From: Eudorina sp. 2006-703-Eu-15
Lineage: Eukaryota; Chlorophyta; Chlorophyceae; Chlamydomonadales; Volvocaceae
DNA length: 64,000 bases
Assembly (NCBI GenBank): GCA_003117195.1
Contig: BDSI01000046.1
Location: 571,001 to 635,000, forward strand
Direction of reading: 5' to 3'
The notes under the pieces were generated by a model that was not told where the DNA came from, ran no database searches, and saw only the letters and a list, made by a program, of their open reading frames with translations. The first letter of the stretch is position 1, and every line of letters starts with the position of its first letter. A program made the position numbers and the translations under genes. Below, in pieces: positions 35,301-49,005 of the stretch.

Positions 35301-38300
35301 CCGTCAAACACAGCCCGCCCGCCGTCAGCACAGCTCGCCCGCCGTCAGCACAGCCCGGCCGCCTTCAACACAGCCCGGCCACAGTCAGCACAGCTCAGCC
35401 GCGGTCAGCACAGCTCAGCCGTCGTTTGTGCACCTGGGTTTGCACCCATGCATCCGAACTCGGACAATGGTTACCTTACGGTACCCACTTTGGCTCCTGT
35501 TCGTGCTCGCTCTAATTGCCTCCATTCTGCTCTGCCCCTCACGCAGGCGGACCCTGCTTGCGCTGGTCATTCAAGTTCCGCGCCAGCGGAGCGTGGCTCA
35601 GAGCATTGCGTCAAGGCTGACACCTTCTGCGGGCAGATGCGCTGGACTTCTAGCTGGGCGCCAGTCGGGGCTTTGGAGAAGTGCGGACGCGTCTGCGCTC
35701 CAGGTACGCACGGGTGGGGCAAGGCGCAAGGGCCGTGTTTCGATGGATGCCCTGATTATGAGGCAAGGCGAGAACTGCGTGATGGACCCACGGAGCGGTC
35801 TCCACCGTAGGCGTCACAGCAGTCGCATGTAGCCACGTGCGTTGACAGTCCACTTGCGAGGTCGCACGTGTACGACGTCTTACACACGCGCGGTTTCGGT
35901 CCACGTATATCCGCTTGTCCTATCGACTGCCTGCATGTCTTCTGTAGTGTGCACCTCTTCTATCCCGTCGTAACCATGCGCGTGTTTGGTTTCGGTGCGT
36001 ACCTTTCGCGCAGGTCAGCATCGGCCGTTCTGGAGACATGATCGGCGACATCCGCGCAGCTCCGACACCAGCACAGCCCAACCTTCAAGACAGCTCAGCC
36101 GTCCGCACATCCCAACAATCCGTACCGCTCGCTCGGCCGCCGTCGCCCGCAGTCAGCACAGCTCGCCCGCCGTCAGCCAGCCCGCCCGCAGTCAGCACCG
36201 CTCGCCCGCCGTCAGCACAGCCCGGCCGCTGTCAGCACAGCCTGGCCGCCGTCAGCACAGCGCAGCTACCAGCACAGCTCGGCCACAGTCAGCACAGCTA
36301 AGCCGCGGTCAGCACAGCTCAGCCGTCGTTTGTGCACCTGGGTTTGCACCCATGCATCCGAACTCGGACAATGGTTACCTTACGGTACCCACTTTGGCTC
36401 CTGTTCGTGCTCGCTCTAATTGCCTCCATTCTGCTCTGCCCCTCACGCAGGCGGACCCTGCTTGCGCTGGTCATTCAAGTTCCGCGCCAGCGGAGCGTGG
36501 CTCAGAGCATTGCGTCAAGGCTGACACCTTCTGCGGGCAGATGCGCTGGACTTCTAGCTGGGCGCCAGTCGGGGCTTTGGAGAAGTGCGGACGCGTCTGC
36601 GCTCCAGGTACGCACGGGTGGGGCAAGGCGCAAGGGCCGTGTTTCGATGGATGCCCTGATTATGAGGCAAGGCGAGAACTGCGTGATGGACCCACGGAGC
36701 GGTCTCCACCGTAGGCGTCACAGCAGTCGCATGTAGCCACGTGCGTTGACAGTCCACTTGCGAGGTCGCACGTGTACGACGTCTTACACACGCGCGGTTT
36801 CGGTCCACGTCTATCCGCTTGTCCTATTGACTGCCTGCACGTCTTCTGTAGTGTGCACCTCTTCTATCCCGTCGTAACCATGCGCGTGTTTGGTTTCGGT
36901 GCGTACCTTTCGCGCAGGTCAGCATCGGCCGTTCTGGAGACATGATCGGCGACATCCGCGCAGCTCCGACACCAGCACAGCCCAACCTTCAAGACAGCTC
37001 AGCCGTCCGCACATCCCAACAATCCGTACCGCTCGCTCGGCCGCCGTCGCCCGCAGTCAGCACAGCTCGCCCGCCGTCAGCCAGCCCGCCCGCAGTCAGC
37101 ACCGCTCGCCCGCCGTCAGCACAGCCCGGCCGCCGTCAGCACAGCCTGGCCGCCGTCAGCACAGCTCGCCTGCCGTCAAACACAGCCCGCCCTCCGTCAG
37201 CACAGCTCGCCCGCCGTCAGCACAGCCCGGCCGCCTTCAACACAGCCCGGCCACAGTCAGCACAGCTCAGCCGCGGTCAGCACAGCTCAGCCGTCGTTTG
37301 TGCACCTGGGTTTGCACCCATGCATCCGAACTCGGACAATGGTTACCTTACGGTACCCACTTTGGCTCCTGTTCGTGCTCGCTCTAATTGCCTCCATTCT
37401 GCTCTGCCCTCACGCGGGCGGACCCTGCTTGCGCTGGTCATTCAAGTTCCGCGCCAGCGGAGCGTGGCTCAGAGCATTGCGTCAAGGCTGACACCTTCTG
37501 CGGGCAGATGCGCTGGACTTCTAGCTGGGTGCTGGTCGGGGCTTTGGAGAAGTGCGGACGCGTCTGCGCTCCAGGTACGCACGGGTGGGGCAAGGCGCAA
37601 GGGCCGTGTTTCGATGGATGCCCTGATTATGAGGCAAGGCGAGAACTGCGTGATGGACCCACGGAGCGGTCTCCACCGTAGGCGTCACAGCAGTCGCATG
37701 TAGCCACGTGCGTTGACAGTCCACTTGCGAGGTCGCACGTGTACGACGTCTTACACACGCGCGGTTTCGGTCCACGTATATCCGCTTGTCCTATCGACTG
37801 CCTGCATGTCTTCTGTAGTGTGCACCTCTTCTATCCCGTCGTAACCATGCGCGTGTTTGGTTTCGATGCGTACCTTTCGCGCAGGTCAGCATCGGCCGTT
37901 CTGGAGACATGATCGGCGACATCCGCGCAGCTCCGACACCAGCACAGCCCAACCTTCAAGACAGCTCAGCCGTCCGCACATCCCAACAATCCGTACCGCT
38001 CGCTCGGCCGCCGTCGCCCGCAGTCAGCACAGCTCGCCCGCCGTCAGCCAGCCCGCCCGCAGTCAGCACCGCTCGCCCGCCGTCAGCACAGCCCGGCCGC
38101 TGTCAGCACAGCCTGGCCGCCGTCAGCACAGCGCAGCTACCAGCACAGCTCGGCCACAGTCAGCACAGCTAAGCCGCGGTCAGCACAGCTCAGCCGTCGT
38201 TTGTGCACCTGGGTTTGCACCCATGCATCCGAACTCGGACAATGGTTACCGTACGGTACCCACTTTGGCTCCTGTTCGTGCTCGCTCTAATTGCCTCCAT

Positions 38301-41300
38301 TCTGCTCTGCCCCTCACGCAGGCGGACCCTGCTTGCGCTGGTCATTCAAGTTCCGCGCCAGCGGAGCGTGGCTCAGAGCATTGCGTCAAGGCTGACACCT
38401 TCTGCGGGCAGATGCGCTGGACTTCTAGCTGGGCGCCAGTCGGGGCTTTGGAGAAGTGCGGACGCGTCTGCGCTCCAGGTACGCACGGGTGGGGCAAGGC
38501 GCAAGGGCCGTGTTTCGATGGATGCCCTGATTATGAGGCAAGGCGAGAACTGCGTGATGGACCCACGGAGCGGTCTCCACCGTAGGCGTCACAGCAGTCG
38601 CATGTAGCCACGTGCGTTGACAGTCCACTTGCGAGGTCGCACGTGTACGACGTCTTACACACGCGCGGTTTCGGTCCACGTATATCCGCTTGTCCTATCG
38701 ACTGCCTGCATGTCTTCTGTAGTGTGCACCTCTTCTATCCCGTCGTAACCATGCGCGTGTTTGGTTTCGATGCGTACCTTTCGCGCAGGTCAGCATCGGC
38801 CGTTCTGGAGACATGATCGGCGACATCCGCGCAGCTCCGACACCAGCACAGCCCAACCTTCAAGACAGCTCAGCCGTCCGCACATCCCAACAATCCGTAC
38901 CGCTCGCTCGGCCGCCGTCGCCCGCAGTCAGCACAGCTCGCCCGCCGTCAGCCAGCCCGCCCGCAGTCAGCACCGCTCGCCCGCCGTCAGCACAGCCCGG
39001 CCGCTGTCAGCACAGCCTGGCCGCCGTCAGCACAGCGCAGCTACCAGCACAGCTCGGCCACAGTCAGCACAGCTAAGCCGCGGTCAGCACAGCTCAGCCG
39101 TCGTTTGTGCACCTGGGTTTGCACCCATGCATCCGAACTCGGACAATGGTTACCGTACGGTACCCACTTTGGCTCCTGTTCGTGCTCGCTCTAATTGCCT
39201 CCATTCTGCTCTGCCCCTCACGCAGGCGGACCCTGCTTGCGCTGGTCATTCAAGTTCCGCGCCAGCGGAGCGTGGCTCAGAGCATTGCGTCAAGGCTGAC
39301 ACCTTCTGCGGGCAGATGCGCTGGACTTCTAGCTGGGCGCCAGTCGGGGCTTTGGAGAAGTGCGGACGCGTCTGCGCTCCAGGTACGCACGGGTGGGGCA
39401 AGGCGCAAGGGCCGTGTTTCGATGGATGCCCTGATTATGAGGCAAGGCGAGAACTGCGTGATGGACCCACGGAGCGGTCTCCACCGTAGGCGTCACAGCA
39501 GTCGCATGTAGCCACGTGCGTTGACAGTCCACTTGCGAGGTCGCACGTGTACGACGTCTTACACACGCGCGGTTTCGGTCCACGTATATCCGCTTGTCCT
39601 ATTGACTGCCTGCATGTCTTCTGTAGTGTGCACCTCTTCTATCCCGTCGTAACCATGCGCGTGTTTGGTTTCGGTGCGTACCTTTCGCGCAGGTCAGCAT
39701 CGGCCGTTCTGGAGACATGATCGGGGACATCCGCGCAGCTCCGACACCAGCACAGCCCAACCTTCAAGACAGCTCAGCCGTCCGCACATCCCAACAATCC
39801 GTACCGCTCGCTCGGCCGCCGTCGCCCGCAGTCAGCACAGCTCGCCCGCCGTCAGCCAGCCCGCCCGCAGTCAGCACCGCTCGCCGCCGTCAGCACAGCC
39901 CGGCCGCCGTCAGCACAGCCTGGCCGCCGTCAGCACAGCTCGCCTGCCGTCAAACACAGCCCGCCGCCGTCAGCACAGCTCGCCCGCCGTCAGCACAGCC
40001 CGGCCGCCTTCAACACAGCCCGGCCACAGTCAGCACAGCTCAGCCGCGGTCAGCACAGCTCAGCCGTCGTTTGTGCACCTGGGTTTGCACCCATGCATCC
40101 GAACTCGGACAATGGTTACCTTACGGTACCCACTTTGGCTCCTGTTCGTGCTCGCTCTAATTGCCTCCATTCTGCTCTGCCCCTCACGCAGGCGGACCCT
40201 GCTTGCGCTGGTCATTCAAGTTCCGCGCCAGCGGAGCGTGGCTCAGAGCATTGCGTCAAGGCTGACACCTTCTGCGGGCAGATGCGCTGGACTTCTAGCT
40301 GGGCGCCAGTCGGGGCTTTGGAGAAGTGCGGACGCGTCTGCGCTCCAGGTACGCACGGGTGGGGCAAGGCGCAAGGGCCGTGTTTCGATGGATGCCCTGA
40401 TTATGAGGCAAGGCGAGAACTGCGTGATGGACCCACGGAGCGGTCTCCACCGTAGGCGTCACAGCAGTCGCATGTAGCCACGTGCGTTGACAGTCCACTT
40501 GCGAGGTCGCACGTGTACGACGTCTTACACACGCGCGGTTTCGGTCCACGTATATCCGCTTGTCCTATCGACTGCCTGCATGTCTTCTGTAGTGTGCACC
40601 TCTTCTATCCCGTCGTAACCATGCGCGTGTTTGGTTTCGGTGCGTACCTTTCGCGCAGGTCAGCATCGGCCGTTCTGGAGACATGATCGGCGACATCCGC
40701 GCAGCTCCGACACCAGCACAGCCCAACCTTCAAGACAGCTCAGCCGTCCGCACATCCCAACAATCCGTACCGCTCGCTCGGCCGCCGTCGCCCGCAGTCA
40801 GCACAGCTCGCCCGCCGTCAGCCAGCCCGCCCGCAGTCAGCACCGCTCGCCCGCCGTCAGCACAGCCCGGCCGCTGTCAGCACAGCCTGGCCGCCGTCAG
40901 CACAGCGCAGCTACCAGCACAGCTCGGCCACAGTCAGCACAGCTAAGCCGCGGTCAGCACAGCTCAGCCGTCGTTTGTGCACCTGGGTTTGCACCCATGC
41001 ATCCGAACTCGGACAATGGTTACCTTACGGTACCCACTTTGGCTCCTGTTCGTGCTCGCTCTAATTGCCTCCATTCTGCTCTGCCCCTCACGCAGGCGGA
41101 CCCTGCTTGCGCTGGTCATTCAAGTTCCGCGCCAGCGGAGCGTGGCTCAGAGCATTGCGTCAAGGCTGACACCTTCTGCGGGCAGATGCGCTGGACTTCT
41201 AGCTGGGCGCCAGTCGGGGCTTTGGAGAAGTGCGGACGCGTCTGCGCTCCAGGTACGCACGGGTGGGGCAAGGCGCAAGGGCCGTGTTTCGATGGATGCC

Positions 41301-44300
41301 CTGATTATGAGGCAAGGCGAGAACTGCGTGATGGACCCACGGAGCGGTCTCCACCGTAGGCGTCACAGCAGTCGCATGTAGCCACGTGCGTTGACAGTCC
41401 ACTTGCGAGGTCGCACGTGTACGACGTCTTACACACGCGCGGTTTCGGTCCACGTCTATCCGCTTGTCCTATTGACTGCCTGCACGTCTTCTGTAGTGTG
41501 CACCTCTTCTATCCCGTCGTAACCATGCGCGTGTTTGGTTTCGGTGCGTACCTTTCGCGCAGGTCAGCATCGGCCGTTCTGGAGACATGATCGGCGACAT
41601 CCGCGCAGCTCCGACACCAGCACAGCCCAACCTTCAAGACAGCTCAGCCGTCCGCACATCCCAACAATCCGTACCGCTCGCTCGGCCGCCGTCGCCCGCA
41701 GTCAGCACAGCTCGCCCGCCGTCAGCCAGCCCGCCCGCAGTCAGCACCGCTCGCCCGCCGTCAGCACAGCCCGGCCGCCGTCAGCACAGCCTGGCCGCCG
41801 TCAGCACAGCTCGCCTGCCGTCAAACACAGCCCGCCCTCCGTCAGCACAGCTCGCCCGCCGTCAGCACAGCCCGGCCGCCTTCAACACAGCCCGGCCACA
41901 GTCAGCACAGCTCAGCCGCGGTCAGCACAGCTCAGCCGTCGTTTGTGCACCTGGGTTTGCACCCATGCATCCGAACTCGGACAATGGTTACCTTACGGTA
42001 CCCACTTTGGCTCCTGTTCGTGCTCGCTCTAATTGCCTCCATTCTGCTCTGCCCCTCACGCGGCGGACCCTGCTTGCGCTGGTCATTCAAGTTCCGCGCC
42101 AGCGGAGCGTGGCTCAGAGCATTGCGTCAAGGCTGACACCTTCTGCGGGCAGATGCGCTGGACTTCTAGCTGGGTGCTGTCGGGGCTTTGGAGAAGTGCG
42201 GACGCGTCTGCGCTCCAGGTACGCACGGGTGGGGCAAGGCGCAAGGGCCGTGTTTCGATGGATGCCCTGATTATGAGGCAAGGCGAGAACTGCGTGATGG
42301 ACCCACGGAGCGGTCTCCACCGTAGGCGTCACAGCAGTCGCATGTAGCCACGTGCGTTGACAGTCCACTTGCGAGGTCGCACGTGTACGACGTCTTACAC
42401 ACGCGCGGTTTCGGTCCACGTATATCCGCTTGTCCTATCGACTGCCTGCATGTCTTCTGTAGTGTGCACCTCTTCTATCCCGTCGTAACCATGCGCGTGT
42501 TTGGTTTCGGTGCGTACCTTTCGCGCAGGTCAGCATCGGCCGTTCTGGAGACATGATCGGCGACATCCGCGCAGCTCCGACACCAGCACAGCCCAACCTT
42601 CAAGACAGCTCAGCCGTCCGCACATCCCAACAATCCGTACCGCTCGCTCGGCCGCCGTCGCCCGCAGTCAGCACAGCTCGCCCGCCGTCAGCCAGCCCGC
42701 CCGCAGTCAGCACCGCTCGCCCGCCGTCAGCACAGCCCGGCCGCTGTCAGCACAGCCTGGCCGCCGTCAGCACAGCGCAGCTACCAGCACAGCTCGGCCA
42801 CAGTCAGCACAGCTAAGCCGCGGTCAGCACAGCTCAGCCGTCGTTTGTGCACCTGGGTTTGCACCCATGCATCCGAACTCGGACAATGGTTACCGTACGG
42901 TACCCACTTTGGCTCCTGTTCGTGCTCGCTCTAATTGCCTCCATTCTGCTCTGCCCTCACGCAGGCGGACCCTGCTTGCGCTGGTCATTCAAGTTCCGCG
43001 CCAGCGGAGCGTGGCTCAGAGCATTGCGTCAAGGCTGACACCTTCTGCGGGCAGATGCGCTGGACTTCTAGCTGGGCGCCAGTCGGGGCTTTGGAGAAGT
43101 GCGGACGCGTCTGCGCTCCAGGTACGCACGGGTGGGGCAAGGCGCAAGGGCCGTGTTTCGATGGATGCCCTGATTATGAGGCAAGGCGAGAACTGCGTGA
43201 TGGACCCACGGAGCGGTCTCCACCGTAGGCGTCACAGCAGTCGCATGTAGCCACGTGCGTTGACAGTCCACTTGCGAGGTCGCACGTGTACGACGTCTTA
43301 CACACGCGCGGTTTCGGTCCACGTCTATCCGCTTGTCCTATTGACTGCCTGCACGTCTTCTGTAGTGTGCACCTCTTCTATCCCGTCGTAACCATGCGCG
43401 TGTTTGGTTTCGGTGCGTACCTTTCGCGCAGGTCAGCATCGGCCGTTCTGGAGACATGATCGGCGACATCCGCGCAGCTCCGACACCAGCACAGCCCAAC
43501 CTTCAAGACAGCTCAGCCGTCCGCACATCCCAACAATCCGTACCGCTCGCTCGGCCGCCGTCGCCCGCAGTCAGCACAGCTCGCCCGCCGTCAGCCAGCC
43601 GCCCGCAGTCAGCACCGCTCGCCCGCCGTCAGCACAGCCCGGCCGCCGTCAGCACAGCCTGGCCGCCGTCAGCACAGCTCGCCTGCCGTCAAACACAGCC
43701 CGCCCTCCGTCAGCACAGCTCGCCCGCCGTCAGCACAGCCCGGCCGCCTTCAACACAGCCCGGCCACAGTCAGCACAGCTCAGCCGCGGTCAGCACAGCT
43801 CAGCCGTCGTTTGTGCACCTGGGTTTGCACCCATGCATCCGAACTCGGACAATGGTTACCTTACGGTACCCACTTTGGCTCCTGTTCGTGCTCGCTCTAA
43901 TTGCCTCCATTCTGCTCTGCCCCTCACGCGGGCGGACCCTGCTTGCGCTGGTCATTCAAGTTCCGCGCCAGCGGAGCGTGGCTCAGAGCATTGCGTCAAG
44001 GCTGACACCTTCTGCGGGCAGATGCGCTGGACTTCTAGCTGGGTGCTGGTCGGGCTTTGGAGAAGTGCGGACGCGTCTGCGCTCCAGGTACGCACGGGTG
44101 GGGCAAGGCGCAAGGGCCGTGTTTCGATGGATGCCCTGATTATGAGGCAAGGCGAGAACTGCGTGATGGACCCACGGAGCGGTCTCCACCGTAGGCGTCA
44201 CAGCAGTCGCATGTAGCCACGTGCGTTGACAGTCCACTTGCGAGGTCGCACGTGTACGACGTCTTACACACGCGCGGTTTCGGTCCACGTATATCCGCTT

Positions 44301-45262
44301 GTCCTATCGACTGCCTGCATGTCTTCTGTAGTGTGCACCTCTTCTATCCCGTCGTAACCATGCGCGTGTTTGGTTTCGGTGCGTACCTTTCGCGCAGGTC
44401 AGCATCGGCCGTTCTGGAGACATGATCGGCGACATCCGCGCAGCTCCGACACCAGCACAGCCCAACCTTCAAGACAGCTCAGCCGTCCGCACATCCCAAC
44501 AATCCGTACCGCTCGCTCGGCCGCCGTCGCCCGCAGTCAGCACAGCTCGCCCGCCGTCAGCCAGCCCGCCCGCAGTCAGCACCGCTCGCCCGCCGTCAGC
44601 ACAGCCCGGCCGCTGTCAGCACAGCCTGGCCGCCGTCAGCACAGCGCAGCTACCAGCACAGCTCGGCCACAGTCAGCACAGCTAAGCCGCGGTCAGCACA
44701 GCTCAGCCGTCGTTTGTGCACCTGGGTTTGCACCCATGCATCCGAACTCGGACAATGGTTACCGTACGGTACCCACTTTGGCTCCTGTTCGTGCTCGCTC
44801 TAATTGCCTCCATTCTGCTCTGCCCTCACGCAGGCGGACCCTGCTTGCGCTGGTCATTCAAGTTCCGCGCCAGCGGAGCGTGGCTCAGAGCATTGCGTCA
44901 AGGCTGACACCTTCTGCGGGCAGATGCGCTGGACTTCTAGCTGGGCGCCAGTCGGGGCTTTGGAGAAGTGCGGACGCGTCTGCGCTCCAGGTACGCACGG
45001 GTGGGGCAAGGCGCAAGGGCCGTGTTTCGATGGATGCCCTGATTATGAGGCAAGGCGAGAACTGCGTGATGGACCCACGGAGCGGTCTCCACCGTAGGCG
45101 TCACAGCAGTCGCATGTAGCCACGTGCGTTGACAGTCCACTTGCGAGGTCGCACGTGTACGACGTCTTACACACGCGCGGTTTCGGTCCACGTCTATCCG
45201 CTTGTCCTATTGACTGCCTGCATGTCTTCTGTAGTGTGCACCTCTTCTATCCCGTCGTAACC
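32308..45262. repeat. array block 2: alternating short and long units
   Basis: Fourteen units with spacings 904, 899, 898, 967, 904, 967, 904, 904, 966, 904, 966, 903, 966 and 903 bp. The last six form three long-short dimers of about 1.87 kb. Short units lack about 63 bp of the internal minisatellite and carry the marker CAGCGCAGCTACCAGCACAG. Confidence 0.9.
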
Positions 45263-48200
45263 ATGCGCGTGTTTGGTTTCGGTGCGTACCTTTCGCGCAG
45301 GTCAGCATCGGCCGTTCTGGAGACATGATCGGGGACATCCGCGCAGCTCGACACCAGCACAGCCCAACCTTCAAGACAGCTCAGCCGTCCGCACATCCCA
45401 ACAATCCGTACCGCTCGCTCGGCCGCCGTCGCCCGCCGTCAGCACAGCTCGCCTGCCGTCAAACACAGCCGCCCTCCGTCAGCACAGCTCGCCCGCCGTC
45501 AGCACAGCCCGGCCGCCTTCAACACAGCCCGGCCACAGTCAGCACAGCTCAGCCGCGGTCAGCACAGCTCAGCCGTCGTTTGTGCACCTGGGTTTGCACC
45601 CATGCATCCGAACTCGGACAATGGTTACCTTACGGTACCCACTTTGGCTCCTGTTCGTGCTCGCTCTAATTGCCTCCATTCTGCTCTGCCCTCACGCGGG
45701 CGGACCCTGCTTGCGCTGGTCATTCAAGTTCCGCGCCAGCGGAGCGTGGCTCAGAGCATTGCGTCAAGGCTGACACCTTCTGCGGGCAGATGCGCTGGAC
45801 TTCTAGCTGGGCGCCAGTCGGGGCTTTGGAGAAGTGCGGACGCGTCTGCGCTCCAGGTACGCACGGGTGGGGCAAGGCGCAAGGGCCGTGTTTCGATGGA
45901 TGCCCTGATTATGAGGCAAGGCGAGAACTGCGTGATGGACCCACGGAGCGGTCTCCACCGTAGGCGTCACAGCAGTCGCATGTAGCCACGTGCGTTGACA
46001 GTCCACTTGCGAGGTCGCACGTGTACGACGTCTTACACACGCGCGGTTTCGGTCCACGTATATCGCTTGTCCTATCGACTGCCTGCATGTCTTCTGTAGT
46101 GTGCACCTCTTCTATCCCGTCGTAACCATGCGCGTGTTTGGTTTCGGTGCGTACCTTTCGCGCAGGTCAGCATTGGCCGTTCTGGAGACATGATCGGCGA
46201 CATCCGCGCAGCTCCGACACCAGCACAGCCCAACCTTCAAGACAGCTCAGCCGTCCGCACATCCAACAATCCGTACCGCTCGCTCGGCCGCCGTCGCCCG
46301 CAGTCAGCACAGCTCGCCCGCCGTCAGCACAGCCTGGCCGCCGTCAGCACAGCTCGCCTGCCGTCAAACACAGCCCGCCCGCCGTCAGCACAGCTCGCCG
46401 CCGTCAGCACAGCCGGCCGCCTTCAACACAGCCCGGCCACAGTCAGCACAGCTCAGCGCGGTCAGCACAGCTCAGCCGCCTTCAACACAGCCCGGCCACA
46501 GTCAGCACAGCTCAGCCGCGGTCAGCACAGCTCAGCCGTCGTTTGTGCACCTGGGTTTGCACCCATGCATCCGAACTCGGACAATGGTTACCGTACGGTA
46601 CCCACTTTTGCTCCTGTTCGTGCTCGCTCTAATTGCCTCCATTCTGCTCTGCCCTCACGCAGGCGGACCCTGCTTGCGCTGGTCATTCAAGTTCCGCGCC
46701 AGCGGAGCGTGGCTCAGAGCATTGCGTCAAGGCTGACACCTTCTGCGGGCAGATGCGCTGGACTTCTAGCTGGGCGCTGGTCGGGGCTTTGGAGAAGTGC
46801 GGACGCGTCTGGCTCCCAGGTACGCACGGGTCGGGGCAAGGGCCGTGTTTCGATGGATGCCCTGATTATGAGGCAAGGCGAGAACTGCGTGATGAACCCA
46901 CGGAGCGGTCTCCACCGTAGGCGTCACAGCAGTCGCATGTAGCCACGTGCGTTGACAGTCCACTTGCGAGGTCGCACGTGTACGACGTCTTACACACGCG
47001 CGGTTTCGGTCCACGTATATCCGCTTGTCCTATTGACTGCCTGCACGTCTTCTGTAGTGTGCACCTCTTCTATCCCGTCGTAACCATGTGCGTGTTTGGT
47101 TTCGGTGCGTACCTTTCGCGCAGGTCAGCATCGGCCGTTCTGGAGACATGATCGGCGACATCCGCGCAGCTCCGACACCAGCACAGCCCAACCTTCAAGA
47201 CAGCTCAGCCGTCCGCACATCCCAACAATCCGTACCGCTCGCTCGGCCGCCGTCGCCCGCAGTCAGCACAGCTCGCCGCCGTCAGCCAGCCCGCCGCCGT
47301 CAGCACCGCTCGCCCGCCGTCAGCACAGCCGGCCGCCGTCAGCACAGCCTGGCCGCCGTCAGCACAGCTCGCCTGCCGTCAAACACAGCCCGCCGCCGTC
47401 AGCACAGCTCGCCCGCCGTCAGCACAGCCCGGCCGCCTTCAACACAGCCCGGCACAGTCAGCACAGCTCAGCCGCGGTCAGCACAGCTCAGCCGTCGTTT
47501 GTGCACCTGGGTTTGCACCCATGCATCCGAACTCGGACAATGGTTACCGTACGGTACCCACTTTTGCTCCTGTTCGTGCTCGCTCTAATTGCCTCCATTC
47601 TGCTCTGCCCCTCATGCAGGCGGACCCTGCTTGCGCTGGTCATTCAAGTTCGCGCCAGCGGAGCGTGGCTCAGAGCATTGCGTCAAGGCTGACACCTTCT
47701 GCGGGCAGATGCGCTGGACTTCTAGCTGGGCGCTGGTCGGGGCTTTGGAGAAGTGCGGACGCGTCTGGGCTCCAGGTACGCACGGGTCGGGGCAAGGGCC
47801 GTGTTTCGATGGATGCCCTGATTATGAGGCAAGGCGAGAACTGCGTGATGAACCCACGGAGCGGTCTCCACCGTAGGCGTCACAGCAGTCGCATGTAGCC
47901 ACGTGCGTTGACAGTCCACTTGCGAGGTCGCACGTGTACGACGTCTTACACACGCGCGGTTTCGGTCCACGTCTATCCGCTTGTCCTATTGACTGCCTGC
48001 ACGTCTTCTGTAGTGTGCACCTCTTCTATCCCGTCGTAACCATGCGCGTGTTTGGTTTCGGTGCGTACCTTTCGCGCAGGTCAGCATCGGCCGTTCTGGA
48101 GACATGATCGGCGACATCCGCGCAGCTCCGACACCAGCACAGCCCAACCTTCAAGACAGCTCAGCCGTCCGCACATCCCAACAATCCGTACCGCTCGCTC

Positions 48201-49005
48201 GGCCGCCGTCGCCCGCAGTCAGCACAGCTCGCCGCGTCAGCCAGCCCGCCCGCCGTCAGCACCGCTCGCCCGCCGTCAGCACAGCCCGGCCGCCGTCAGC
48301 ACAGCCTGGCCGCCGTCAGCACAGCTCGCCTGCCGTCAAACACAGCCCGCCCGCCGTCAGCACAGCTCGCCCGCCGTCAGCACAGCCCGGCGCCTTCAAC
48401 ACAGCCCGGCCACAGTCAGCACAGCTCAGCCGCGGTCAGCACAGCTCAGCCGTCGTTTGTGCACCTGGGTTTGCACCCATGCATCCGAACTCGGACAATG
48501 GTTACCGTACGGTACCCACTTTTGCTCCTGTTCGTGCTCGCTCTAATTGCCTCCATTCTGCTCTGCCCCTCACGCAGGCGGACCCTGCTTGCGCTGGTCA
48601 TTCAAGTTCCGCGCCAGCGGAGCGTGGCTCAGAGCATTGCGTCAAGGCTGACACCTTCTGCGGGCAGATGCGCTGGACTTCTAGCTGGGCGCCAGTCGGG
48701 CTTTGGAGAAGTGCGGACGCGTCTGCGCTCCAGGTACGCACGGGTGGGGCAAGGCGCAAGGGCCGTGTTTCGATGGATGCCCTGATTATGAGGCAAGGCG
48801 AGAACTGCGTGATGGACCCACGGAGCGGTCTCCACCGTAGGCGTCACAGCAGTCGCATGTAGCCACGTGCGTTGACAGTCCACTTGCGAGGTCGCACGTG
48901 TACGACGTCTTACACACGCGCGGTTTCGGTCCACGTCTATCCGCTTGTCCTATTGACTGCCTGCATGTCTTCTGTAGTGTGCACCTCTTCTATCCCGTCG
49001 TAACC
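45263..49005. repeat. array block 3: indel-rich irregular units
   Basis: Four units (starts 45263, 46128, 47086 and 48042; lengths 865, 958, 956 and 964). They have many single-base deletions in short C or G runs, such as CATCCAACAA for CATCCCAACAA and CGCCGCC for CGCCCGCC. The 865-bp unit has lost several minisatellite copies. The unit at 46128 carries a duplicated minisatellite segment. Confidence 0.85.
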
